DNA of 34,916 nucleotides from CAZIZT01 sp964544085 (lineage in GTDB: Bacteria > Campylobacterota_A > Desulfurellia > Desulfurellales > Hippeaceae). Shown here piece by piece: positions 24,503 through 31,765 of this stretch. The notes beneath the pieces are model-generated. The model was given only the letters and a program-made list of their open reading frames with translations. It was not told where the DNA came from and ran no database searches. Within the stretch, counting starts at the first letter, position 1, and each line of letters starts with the position of its first letter. The stretch is from contig CAZIZT010000019.1 in NCBI GenBank assembly GCA_964544085.1, positions 1 through 34,916 on the forward strand, written 5' to 3'. The position numbers were made by a program, and so were the translations under genes.

Positions 24503-26082
24503 CCTTCTTCATCCATCGTGATATTCTCTCGCTTTTTATCATAATCACCCTTGGTTACATTATTGGAAACATTCGCATAAAGGGTTTCTCCTTCGACATA
24601 TCTGCCATTCTTCTGGTTTCGCTTGTAGCTGGCCACTTCGGTGTAGTATTGCCATCTTCGTTCAAATTTTTTGGATTGGCTCTGTTTATATATGCCATAG
24701 GCTTGCAATCGGCACCGGGGTTCTTTGAAGCCGTAAAGAAAGAGGGCTTACGACTTGCCCTTCTTGCTGCATTGCTGCTCTTTTTTATCTTTGCAATCAT
24801 TCTCATCGTCGCAAAAACCGAAAACCTGCCAGCGGACGTTGCCGATGGTATCTTCACGGCGGCCATAACCAGCGCTCCTGCACTGGCTGCTGCCCTTGAG
24901 ATAAAGAACTCCCCTTCCATCTCGGTTTTCTTTGGTGTAGTCTATCCATTTGCGATTATAGCTACAATCCTGACAATACGGCTGACACCTTCCATTTTCA
25001 GGGTTAATCTCAAGCGTGAGCTTGCCAAGCTTAAAGAGAGACAGAAAATGCTGCACCCGGAGATAGTTACAAAAAACTTCAGGATTACAAACGAAAGTTT
25101 CAAGGACAAACCGGTGGAAAAGGATAAGATAGAGCAAATCACCCATACGGTTATCGAGCGAATAGAAACGTATAAAGGACAACCTACAAGCACGGATAAG
25201 CTCCACTATGGTGACATAGTGAGAGCATCGGGAACCGAGGAGCAACTTGAAAACCTCAAACTGCTACTTGGTGAGGAGATTGAAAAGAGCTATCACTTTC
25301 ACGATGATATGAAGGTCTTTAGGTTGCTTGTCACATCCAAAGATGTGGTTGGCAAAAAGATAGCAGAGCTTAAAGAGCTCAAGTCCATGGGTGCTGTAAT
25401 AACACGTCTCAGAAGATCAGGCATCGATATTCAGCCCTATCCTTCTTTAACGTTGAGGCTGGGAGATAAGCTCTACGTGGTTGCTCCAAAACGCTACGAG
25501 GACAAGCTTAAGCAGCTCATCGGTGATGATCTGTTAAAGTATCCTGCAGCCGATTTTCTTGCCATCTCATTGGGCATTGTGCTCGGTATAATTGTGGGGA
25601 GCATACCCGTGGGTCTACCCGGTATAGGTAACATCAAACTTAGCTTTGTGGGTGGGATACTGATAACCGCGCTGGTATTGGGACGTATAGGCAGAACAGG
25701 CAATATTGTCTGGCAACTTTCACCTCACTCTGCAACCCTGTTAAAGACCCTGGGACAATTGATATTTCTTGCCACCATCGGAACGGAATCCGGTAAATAT
25801 CTGATTCAATCGATTCAAACGCATGGCTTCTTTGCGATCTACCTTGGTGTAGGGAGCATTGTTGTACCGTTGCTCACCATCACCTTCATTGCAAGGCAGC
25901 TTCTCGGCATGAACTTCCTCGAGATACTTGGATTCCTCTCTGGCGCTATGACATCCACCCCTTCCTTGAGCGTTGTAACATCCATAACAGAATCAGATTA
26001 CCCTGCTGTAAGCTACGCTGCTGTTTATCCCTTTGCGCTTGTTCTAAGCATTATACTGGCTCAGGTACTGCTCAAGATCTAA
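24487..26082 (+). CDS. YidE/AspT-type transporter with two RCK-C (TrkA-C) domains
   Basis: A 531-residue membrane protein with two homologous membrane halves (about 10-165 and 345-530) around a cytoplasmic middle that contains two RCK-C domains, about 175-265 and 270-350 (MKVFRLLVTSKDVVGKKIAELKEL marks the second). This is the layout of the aspartate:alanine exchanger family and the uncharacterised YidE proteins. The membrane halves repeat the pattern SAPAL (N-half) and STPSLSVVTS (C-half). Substrate is unknown. A GTG at 24475 is an alternative start; neither has a clear Shine-Dalgarno, and both lie inside the diguanylate cyclase gene, so translation is probably coupled. The 3' end overlaps the convergent MFS gene by 11 bases. 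Confidence 0.85.
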   Translation: MSDWLAFFIHRDILSLFIIITLGYIIGNIRIKGFSFDISAILLVSLVAGHFGVVLPSSFKFFGLALFIYAIGLQSAPGFFEAVKKEGLRLALLAALLLFFIFAIILIVAKTENLPADVADGIFTAAITSAPALAAALEIKNSPSISVFFGVVYPFAIIATILTIRLTPSIFRVNLKRELAKLKERQKMLHPEIVTKNFRITNESFKDKPVEKDKIEQITHTVIERIETYKGQPTSTDKLHYGDIVRASGTEEQLENLKLLLGEEIEKSYHFHDDMKVFRLLVTSKDVVGKKIAELKELKSMGAVITRLRRSGIDIQPYPSLTLRLGDKLYVVAPKRYEDKLKQLIGDDLLKYPAADFLAISLGIVLGIIVGSIPVGLPGIGNIKLSFVGGILITALVLGRIGRTGNIVWQLSPHSATLLKTLGQLIFLATIGTESGKYLIQSIQTHGFFAIYLGVGSIVVPLLTITFIARQLLGMNFLEILGFLSGAMTSTPSLSVVTSITESDYPAVSYAAVYPFALVLSIILAQVLLKI

Positions 26083-27289
26083 CCGGCTCTTTCAGCAAAG
26101 TGGCAAAAACCAGTCCACATAGAGAAGCCACGGTGGTTACGGAAAAGAGCGTTTCGTAGGAAAAACTATCCACAAGAAGACCACCTGCTGCCGGCAGAAA
26201 GTAGGAAATGGCGTTAAAGGTGCCGCGAATACTCACAAACGTAGGTCTCTTAGCTTCTGGTGCAATCTTCAGCATATAGTTGGTGTAACCTATGAAGGAA
26301 CCGTGCAGATAGGCACCCATGAGAAAGAAAACAATAAGGAACATGGTTGTGGATTTAACAAACATTACAAGTGCAGGAACACTGACGGCAAGCAGATTGG
26401 TTGCAATTATAACGAATCGAGAGCCTTTTCTGTCCGCATAATAACCCCAGAATAGATTGGAAACAATGCTTCCAGCCATCTGAGCCGATACGAAATAACC
26501 AAGCGTATCCCTCGGTAGTCCAAGTCTATAGAGCGCATATATGGCAATAAAAGGCAGGCACATATAAATTGCATGGCTCAAAAACTCCGACAGAAGCATA
26601 AAACGGAAGTCGTTTCTGTTCTTAAGAATATCAACGGCACCCTTTAAAAAATCACCTACGGATCTGTTGGGTTTCTGGTTTACGCCCCCCTCATCCATGC
26701 TTCCGAGACTTACAAAAGCCGCAGCAAAAACGATGGTTGCCAGAGAGAAAATCACCGTGTAGTTCATTGGAAAATCGAAACGCTGCATGATAAGCTTGAC
26801 GCATAAACCGCTGGCTACAGCGAGAATACCGCCAACAAACTGTCGCGTTGCCCAGAACCTACCCAACCTGCCAGCCGGAATGTTGTGGGTTATTATGTCA
26901 TAAAATGGGATAACAGCAACGCCACCCGCAAACGAAAAGGTGCTTAAAAAAACGATAAACAGCACAAGCTCTGCCGTGGGATGGTCTGGCAGAAGAATAC
27001 CTGAAGAGACAGCAATAAAGGCCCACGAAAAGAAACGAACATACAGAGACGCCACAAGAACACGCTTTTTGGGTTTACCTTCCAGATACGCTGCGGATAC
27101 AAGCTGGAAAAACAGGGCTCCCCCTCTCGATATTGCGGCAACAAAACCTATAATTGCACTTGATGAAACAAGATGCCTCAAGAACGCCGGTAGAACAGTA
27201 GTGGTATCAGCAAAACCGTTGGCTGCAAAGTAGAAAACGCCATGCAGAACACCAAGCAGATAGTTGCGCTTCTCCCTATTCATCTTCAT
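26072..27289 (-). CDS. Major facilitator superfamily transporter, substrate unknown
   Basis: About 405 residues with roughly twelve hydrophobic segments, and basic loops between helices 2 and 3 (YLEGKPKKRV) and 8 and 9 (YYADRKGSRFV), where MFS proteins carry their conserved motif A. No substrate-specific motif is recognised. ATGs at 27289 and 27283 are both possible; the former is listed. It overlaps the Xer recombinase gene by 14 bases and is the last gene of the gmhA-to-MFS minus-strand series. It converges with the transporter gene on the plus strand. Confidence 0.85.
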   Translation of the reverse strand: MKMNREKRNYLLGVLHGVFYFAANGFADTTTVLPAFLRHLVSSSAIIGFVAAISRGGALFFQLVSAAYLEGKPKKRVLVASLYVRFFSWAFIAVSSGILLPDHPTAELVLFIVFLSTFSFAGGVAVIPFYDIITHNIPAGRLGRFWATRQFVGGILAVASGLCVKLIMQRFDFPMNYTVIFSLATIVFAAAFVSLGSMDEGGVNQKPNRSVGDFLKGAVDILKNRNDFRFMLLSEFLSHAIYMCLPFIAIYALYRLGLPRDTLGYFVSAQMAGSIVSNLFWGYYADRKGSRFVIIATNLLAVSVPALVMFVKSTTMFLIVFFLMGAYLHGSFIGYTNYMLKIAPEAKRPTFVSIRGTFNAISYFLPAAGGLLVDSFSYETLFSVTTVASLCGLVFATLLKEPVRS

Positions 27290-28115
27290 TCTTTGAAAGC
27301 GGATGCGTGGAATCGTACACCCTGGCAAGCTGGTTCAAGTTTAGGTGGGTATAGATCTGTGTAGCTTTGATAGAGCTATGACCCAAAAGTCTCTGCAGAA
27401 CCCTTAAATCCATACCACCATCGAGAAGATGTGTGGCTCTGGAGTGTCGCAGAGCGTGTGGTGATATGTCCTTAAAAATCGTGCCCAATGAGTATTTCTT
27501 TACAATCTTCTGAAGCATTCTGCTGCTCAACCGCTTACCGTAGCGGTTCAGGAAAAGCGCTCCGGAACGCCGTGATCCGATGTAGATTTCAAGGTAACCC
27601 GCAGCCCTTCTCGTTATAGGCACAAACATTACCTTTGAACCCTTTCTTTTTATTCTGATACGCAGGTTTTTCAAGTCCACATCCTCCACATTAAGGCTTA
27701 CGGCCTCAGATGCCCTAAGTGAAGAGGAGTAGATAAGCTCAAGCATGGCCCTATCGCGCGGGTCCTTTATACTCTCAAGCAGAGCCTTTATCTCGTCTAC
27801 GCTCAAAAAAACCGGCAACTGCTTTCTTTGCTTCGGCCTATCCACAAATTCAAGTGGGTTACTCTCCACTATCCCACGCTCCATCAGAAACCTGAAAAAC
27901 ACAGATACACTGGAGAGCTTTCTTCTTATACTTGATGGGGTAAGACTCCTATCGGTTAAGCTTTTCAGATAGCCAACAACAGACTCCCTGGAAAAATCGT
28001 TAGCCTCATTTAAGAACTCCCTCACATCGGAGTAGTAGACCCTGCGCGTGTTAGCCGACTTATACCTGCTGGAAAGGTAAGCCTCAAACTCACTTAACAG
28101 ATCCACAGTAGACAT
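27276..28115 (-). CDS. Xer-type tyrosine recombinase
   Basis: A 279-residue tyrosine recombinase with an N-terminal SAM-like core-binding domain (about 4-85) and a catalytic domain. All catalytic residues are present: R134 (SLRASE), K158 (KGSK), H220 and R223 (HALRHSR), H246 (LLGHSS), and Y255 (IYTH). The length matches chromosome-dimer-resolving XerC/XerD/XerA-type proteins and not mobile-element integrases. A dif site was not found in the window. The ATG at 28115 has GAAAGGAT seven bases upstream and is preferred over an upstream start. It overlaps rfaE2 by 26 bases. Confidence 0.9.
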   Translation of the reverse strand: MSTVDLLSEFEAYLSSRYKSANTRRVYYSDVREFLNEANDFSRESVVGYLKSLTDRSLTPSSIRRKLSSVSVFFRFLMERGIVESNPLEFVDRPKQRKQLPVFLSVDEIKALLESIKDPRDRAMLELIYSSSLRASEAVSLNVEDVDLKNLRIRIKRKGSKVMFVPITRRAAGYLEIYIGSRRSGALFLNRYGKRLSSRMLQKIVKKYSLGTIFKDISPHALRHSRATHLLDGGMDLRVLQRLLGHSSIKATQIYTHLNLNQLARVYDSTHPLSKNEDE

Positions 28116-28590
28116 CAATAATCCTTTCGATGATGGCAGATGTGGAAAGGCCCTCAACAAGTTCTACAAACAAGCATTCACCGCCATAGCTTCTTACAAA
28201 ATCACAGCCAGCAACCGTTTTTCCCTTCCAGTCTGCACCTTTGACAAGCAAATGTGGCTTTATTGCACGAATCAACCTCTCAGGTGTGTCCTCATTGAAA
28301 ATAACAACATAATCTACACTCTCAAGAGCACAGAGTAGTTTTGCCCTCTCCTGCTGAGGGATGATAGGTCTCGTTTCGCCCTTCAACCTCTTCACCGATT
28401 CGTCCGAATTCAAACCCACTATCAGCACATCTGCAAGCCTGCTAGCTTCTTCAAGATACGTCACATGACCTGCATGCACAATGTCAAAGCATCCGTTGGT
28501 AAACGCTATTCTTTTTTTCTTTCTCTTTAGTTCCTCGCTTAACTTTGTTATCTCATCAGCGTTTTTTAGCTTTCTTTCAAGCAAACGCAC
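28090..28590 (-). CDS. rfaE2: D-glycero-beta-D-manno-heptose 1-phosphate adenylyltransferase (RfaE2 type)
   Basis: A nucleotidyltransferase that forms ADP-heptose from heptose 1-phosphate and ATP. The signature TNGCFDIVHAGHVTYLEEA contains the HXGH motif, followed by NSDESVKRLKG and LLVKGADW, and STSAII near the end. In E. coli this is the C-terminal half of bifunctional HldE; here it is separate. The kinase half (RfaE1) is not in the window. The start is uncertain: the GTG at 28590 has GAGG nine bases upstream; ATGs at 28599 and 28614 lack a ribosome site. It overlaps gmhA. Confidence 0.92.
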   Translation of the reverse strand: MRLLERKLKNADEITKLSEELKRKKKRIAFTNGCFDIVHAGHVTYLEEASRLADVLIVGLNSDESVKRLKGETRPIIPQQERAKLLCALESVDYVVIFNEDTPERLIRAIKPHLLVKGADWKGKTVAGCDFVRSYGGECLFVELVEGLSTSAIIERIIDVYCGSVK

Positions 28591-29143
28591 TTTCCACATC
28601 CTCGCAGATTGCATGAATAATAAGCTGGTGAACCTCCTGAATGCGGGGGGTGGACGAAGAGGGTACGATTATCTCGACCTCTGCCAGCCCCTTTGCCAAA
28701 CCACCGTCTTTGCCAAGCAGAGAAATTGTATGGAGACCCATTGTTCTTGCCATTCTCAATGCCTCAATAACATTGGGAGAGTTGCCACTTGTTGAAATAG
28801 CCACAAGCACATCACCGGCTCTACCAAGCGCCTCAATCTGGCGAGCAAAAACACGCTCAAATGCATAATCGTTTGCTATGCTGGTCATTGTTGACGAATC
28901 TGTTGTTAAAGCACAGGCAGCTAAGGCTTTTCTTTCCCTAAGAAAGCGATTAACCAGTTCTGCAGCCATGTGTTGAGCATCAGCTGCGCTCCCGCCGTTT
29001 CCGCAAATGAGCACCTTATGCCCATCTTTGAGTGAGTTTACGATCAGGTCCACAGCCCTTATCACCACAGCTTCAAGCGTTACCGATCTGTCAAGCAACC
29101 CTTGAAGCTGCTTAAGTGATTGCAAAAAAACCCCTTTTGTCAT
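28577..29143 (-). CDS. gmhA: Sedoheptulose-7-phosphate isomerase
   Basis: The first enzyme of ADP-heptose synthesis. The 188-residue SIS-domain protein has LICGNGGSAADAQHMAAELVNRF with the sugar-phosphate loop, ALTTDSSTMTSIANDY, and LVAISTSGNSPNV, all GmhA-typical. The ATG at 29143 has GAGG eight bases upstream; a GTG three codons earlier is less likely. The start is 14 bases from the start of a divergent gene. With rfaE2 downstream and gmhB at 13 kb, the window holds three of the four pathway activities. Confidence 0.95.
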   Translation of the reverse strand: MTKGVFLQSLKQLQGLLDRSVTLEAVVIRAVDLIVNSLKDGHKVLICGNGGSAADAQHMAAELVNRFLRERKALAACALTTDSSTMTSIANDYAFERVFARQIEALGRAGDVLVAISTSGNSPNVIEALRMARTMGLHTISLLGKDGGLAKGLAEVEIIVPSSSTPRIQEVHQLIIHAICEDVESAFA

Positions 29144-29148
29144 AGCAT
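29120..29148 (+). promoter_or_regulatory. Candidate promoter for the EpmA-like gene, inside gmhA
   Basis: TTGCAA, a 17-base spacer, then TAGCAT, which matches five of six and four of six consensus bases. Transcription would start near 29155, only a few bases before the ATG at 29158, so the mRNA would be almost leaderless; the gene also lacks a Shine-Dalgarno. Confidence 0.4.
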
Positions 29149-29157
29149 ACACCTCGT

Positions 29158-30195
29158 ATGGGCGTCTCTGGTAGAATAGTTAAAGTTACGCAAAAGTCAA
29201 CAATCCTGTGGAGCAATGGCAGGTATATTAGCCTGCCGTTCATATCCAAACACGCACCCGGTGACATAATCGATGATAAGGATCGGCTACTTGTGCCTTG
29301 CAGATCAACATACGATCACGCCAGGCAACAGAGACATTACAGGCTTGTGAAAAGAAAAATGAGACACATCCGCACCATTCGCAACTATCTGGATGAAGAG
29401 GGTTTCATCGAAGTTATCACAAAAAAACTTGCCAGCGAGAGGCTCAAGGAACCAAACATACAGCCTATCATCACAGAGGCTGGTATTCTTGCACCAAGTC
29501 CGGAGGTGCGTATTAAAGAACTGATTGTAATGGGTTTTGACAAGCTATACGAGCTGGGTTTCGCCTACAGAAACGATCAGGAAGACAGGTGGCACGCAAA
29601 GGAGTTTCTTATGCTTGAGTACTACGAAACATACAGAGACCCAAAGCACCTTATAGAGAGACTGCTCGAAATGATACGCATACTCAACGGCTCTGATCTA
29701 CTAAACTACAGGGGCACAATGGTCCGCTTAAATAACATCCGTTACGTATCCTACAAAGAGATCTTCAAAGATACCCTTGGGATAGACACAGATGCACCAG
29801 CGGTAGAAAAACTCAAAGAACAATACATGATCGACGGCGATATAGACAGATATGAGCTGCTTGATGCCATATTTGCAACAAAGATCCAGGACAAACTTGG
29901 AATCGATATTCCCACCGTCATCTGGGGTTTCCCGGCTGAGAGAGCCTCTCTTGCAAAGGTAGAAAATGGTGTAGCCATGCGATTCGAGCTCTATATAGCG
30001 GGCATTGAGATTGCAAACTGCTACGAGGAGGAAACAGATCCCGAAGCCATTGGAAGACGTTTGCATGGCAGTGACAAACGTTTTCTCCAGGCTATGAATA
30101 TGGGTCTGCCACCATCAAGCGGTATAGCTGTTGGGATAGATAGGTTAATTATGTTGCTTGAGGATCTTTCCTCTATCCACGAACTGTATCCATAA
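29158..30195 (+). CDS. epmA: EpmA/GenX-type class II lysyl-tRNA synthetase homologue
   Basis: A 345-residue class II synthetase core without the anticodon-binding domain of LysRS. The class II motif 2 region is FAYRNDQEDRWHAKEFLMLEYYE, and motif 3 is SGIAVGIDRLIML near the C-terminus. E. coli EpmA attaches (R)-beta-lysine to elongation factor P. Here an extra N-terminal segment of about 60 residues (VSGRIVKVTQKSTILWSNGRY...) with strand-like character precedes the core and is not in E. coli EpmA. EF-P and EpmB are not in the window, so target and substrate need confirmation; the gene symbol reflects family only. No Shine-Dalgarno is visible. Confidence 0.82.
   Translation: MGVSGRIVKVTQKSTILWSNGRYISLPFISKHAPGDIIDDKDRLLVPCRSTYDHARQQRHYRLVKRKMRHIRTIRNYLDEEGFIEVITKKLASERLKEPNIQPIITEAGILAPSPEVRIKELIVMGFDKLYELGFAYRNDQEDRWHAKEFLMLEYYETYRDPKHLIERLLEMIRILNGSDLLNYRGTMVRLNNIRYVSYKEIFKDTLGIDTDAPAVEKLKEQYMIDGDIDRYELLDAIFATKIQDKLGIDIPTVIWGFPAERASLAKVENGVAMRFELYIAGIEIANCYEEETDPEAIGRRLHGSDKRFLQAMNMGLPPSSGIAVGIDRLIMLLEDLSSIHELYP
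29173..29200 (-). promoter_or_regulatory. Candidate promoter for gmhA, inside the divergent gene
   Basis: On the minus strand TTGACT, a 16-base spacer, then TATTCT lie upstream of gmhA within the first 15 codons of the EpmA-like gene. Transcription would start near 29166. The -35 matches five of six and the -10 four of six bases. Confidence 0.45.
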
Positions 30196-30249
30196 GTTTT
30201 CTTATCCTGTAAATTATTACCGAAGTTTCTTAGCAAATTAATTTAACGG

Positions 30250-30278
30250 TTGACAAATATCTGACAAAGTGCTAAAAG
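30250..30278 (+). promoter_or_regulatory. Strong extended -10 promoter for citrate synthase, with direct repeats
   Basis: TTGACA, a 17-base spacer, then TAAAAG with an upstream TG (extended -10). TGACAAA is repeated at 30251 and 30262, one helical turn apart, and GTGCTAAAA at 30269 and 30287, overlapping the -10; these may be operators. Predicted start near 30285. Confidence 0.65.
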
Positions 30279-30315
30279 CTTAGAAGGTGCTAAAAAACAA
30301 GAAGAAACATTACTG

Positions 30316-30356
30316 TTAGTTTAAAAAAGGCGGGATCGTTCGAGAAACGAAACTAA
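30316..30356 (+). promoter_or_regulatory. Structured leader of the citrate synthase mRNA
   Basis: Within the leader of about 100 bases, TTAGTTT (30316-30322) and AAACTAA (30350-30356) can form an outer stem that encloses an inner CGTT/AACG hairpin (30337-30349). It does not match a riboswitch I know and could be an mRNA-stabilising element. The perfect ribosome site AAAGGAGGT (30375-30383) remains free downstream. Confidence 0.35.
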
Positions 30357-30388
30357 GAAATTGAAATATTTTTTAAAGGAGGTAGGCC

Positions 30389-31696
30389 ATGGGTATCAAG
30401 GAGAAGCTGTTTGAGAAAATCCAGGCTCACAGGCCCAGAATCACAAGGCTCTACAAGGAGTATGCAAATGTTCCGGTAGATGAGGTAACACCCTACAAGA
30501 TAATCGCCGGAATGAGGGGTCTGAAGTGCTTGCTTACAGACATCTCCTATCTGGATCCCTACGAAGGTATCAGATTCAGGGGCTACACAATTCCAGAGGT
30601 TATGGAAAAGCTACCAAAGCCCGAAGGCAAAGAGATGCCCTACGTTGAAGGACATTTCTATCTGCTTCTAACGGGTGACCTTCCCACGGAGAAAGACGTG
30701 GAAGAGGTGTTCACAGAGTGGAAGAAAAGGGAGGCTCTACCCCAGTACGTTATCGACACACTGAGAGCCATGCCGAGAGATACACATCCTATGACCATGT
30801 TTGCAGCTGGAATCCTCGCAATGCAGAGGGACTCCAAGTTCGCAAAATGGTATGCATCTGGTAAGTTCAACAAGATGGATGCATGGGATTACATGTATGA
30901 GGACGTAATGGATCTTTTGCCAAGACTGCCGCTTCTTGGTGCGTATATCTACAGGATGAAATACAAGGGTGATACACACATTCCAAGCGACCCCAAGCTT
31001 GACTTTGGCTCCAACTTCGCACACATGATGGGTATACCCGAGCCCTATGATGAGGTTGCAAGAATGTATTTCATACTCCACTCCGACCATGAGAGTGGAA
31101 ACGTTTCTGCACATACCACGCACCTCGTAGCAAGCGCACTGTCCGATATCTATTACTCCTATGCTGCCGGTATGTGCGGCCTTGCAGGTCCATTGCATGG
31201 CCTTGCAAATCAGGAAACACTTAAGTGGATCCAGGGTGTGATGGAGAAGATGGGCGGCAAAATACCCACCAAAGAGGAGATGGAGAAGTTCGTCTGGGAT
31301 ACATTAAACTCCGGACAGGTAATACCTGGATTTGGACATGCAGTCTTGAGAAAGACAGACCCAAGATACACCGCCCAGAGAGAGTTTGCGCTCAAACATC
31401 TACCTGATGATCCAATTTTCAAGTATGTGGATCTGCTCTTCCAGGTTGTTCCGCCAATTCTACAGCAGCTTGGAAAAGTGAAAAACCCATGGCCGAATGT
31501 GGATGCTCACTCCGGTTGTATACAGTGGCACTACGGTGTTAGAGAGTACGATTTCTACACCGTACTATTCGGCATTGGAAGATCTCTGGGTGTTACGTCA
31601 AATATTATCTGGGACAGGGGTCTGGGCTTCCAGATCGAAAGACCAAAATCCATTACAACGGATATGCTCGAAGAGCTGGCGGGTGTCAAAAAATAA
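30389..31696 (+). CDS. gltA: Citrate synthase, mitochondrial-like type I
   Basis: Condenses oxaloacetate and acetyl-CoA to citrate, or cleaves citrate in the reverse direction. The 435-residue protein closely resembles animal mitochondrial citrate synthase. GLAGPLHGLANQE holds catalytic H270, PGFGHAVLRKTDPRY holds H317, and NPWPNVDAHSG holds D372, corresponding to pig H274, H320 and D375. REFALKHLPDDP and GLGFQIERPKS also match. It has no N-terminal NADH-binding domain of the hexameric E. coli type. It is a single-gene unit with its own extended -10 promoter, long leader, perfect AAAGGAGGT site and strong terminator, which implies high expression. Related citrate synthases in Desulfurella and Hippea are reported to run in reverse; whether this one does is inference. 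Confidence 0.97.
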   Translation: MGIKEKLFEKIQAHRPRITRLYKEYANVPVDEVTPYKIIAGMRGLKCLLTDISYLDPYEGIRFRGYTIPEVMEKLPKPEGKEMPYVEGHFYLLLTGDLPTEKDVEEVFTEWKKREALPQYVIDTLRAMPRDTHPMTMFAAGILAMQRDSKFAKWYASGKFNKMDAWDYMYEDVMDLLPRLPLLGAYIYRMKYKGDTHIPSDPKLDFGSNFAHMMGIPEPYDEVARMYFILHSDHESGNVSAHTTHLVASALSDIYYSYAAGMCGLAGPLHGLANQETLKWIQGVMEKMGGKIPTKEEMEKFVWDTLNSGQVIPGFGHAVLRKTDPRYTAQREFALKHLPDDPIFKYVDLLFQVVPPILQQLGKVKNPWPNVDAHSGCIQWHYGVREYDFYTVLFGIGRSLGVTSNIIWDRGLGFQIERPKSITTDMLEELAGVKK

Positions 31697-31723
31697 GCAA
31701 ATCCCGCGTAAAAATCGTAAGGA

Positions 31724-31759
31724 GGGGAGAATTCCAGTCAGGGGGTTCTCCCCTTTTTT
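31724..31759 (+). terminator. Intrinsic terminator of the citrate synthase gene
   Basis: GGGGAGAA (31724-31731) and TTCTCCCC (31746-31753) form a perfect eight-base-pair stem around a 14-base loop, followed by six T. It ends seven bases before the next start codon. Confidence 0.9.
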
Positions 31760-31765
31760 CTTACC

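Noticed and set aside
29728..30066. Antisense ORF of 112 codons within the EpmA-like gene
   Set aside because: It is a shadow of a well-conserved synthetase gene with no ribosome site and no recognisable protein character.
30192..30205. ATAAG-TTTT-CTTAT hairpin after the EpmA-like gene as a terminator
   Set aside because: The stem is only five A/T-rich pairs and has no T-tract.
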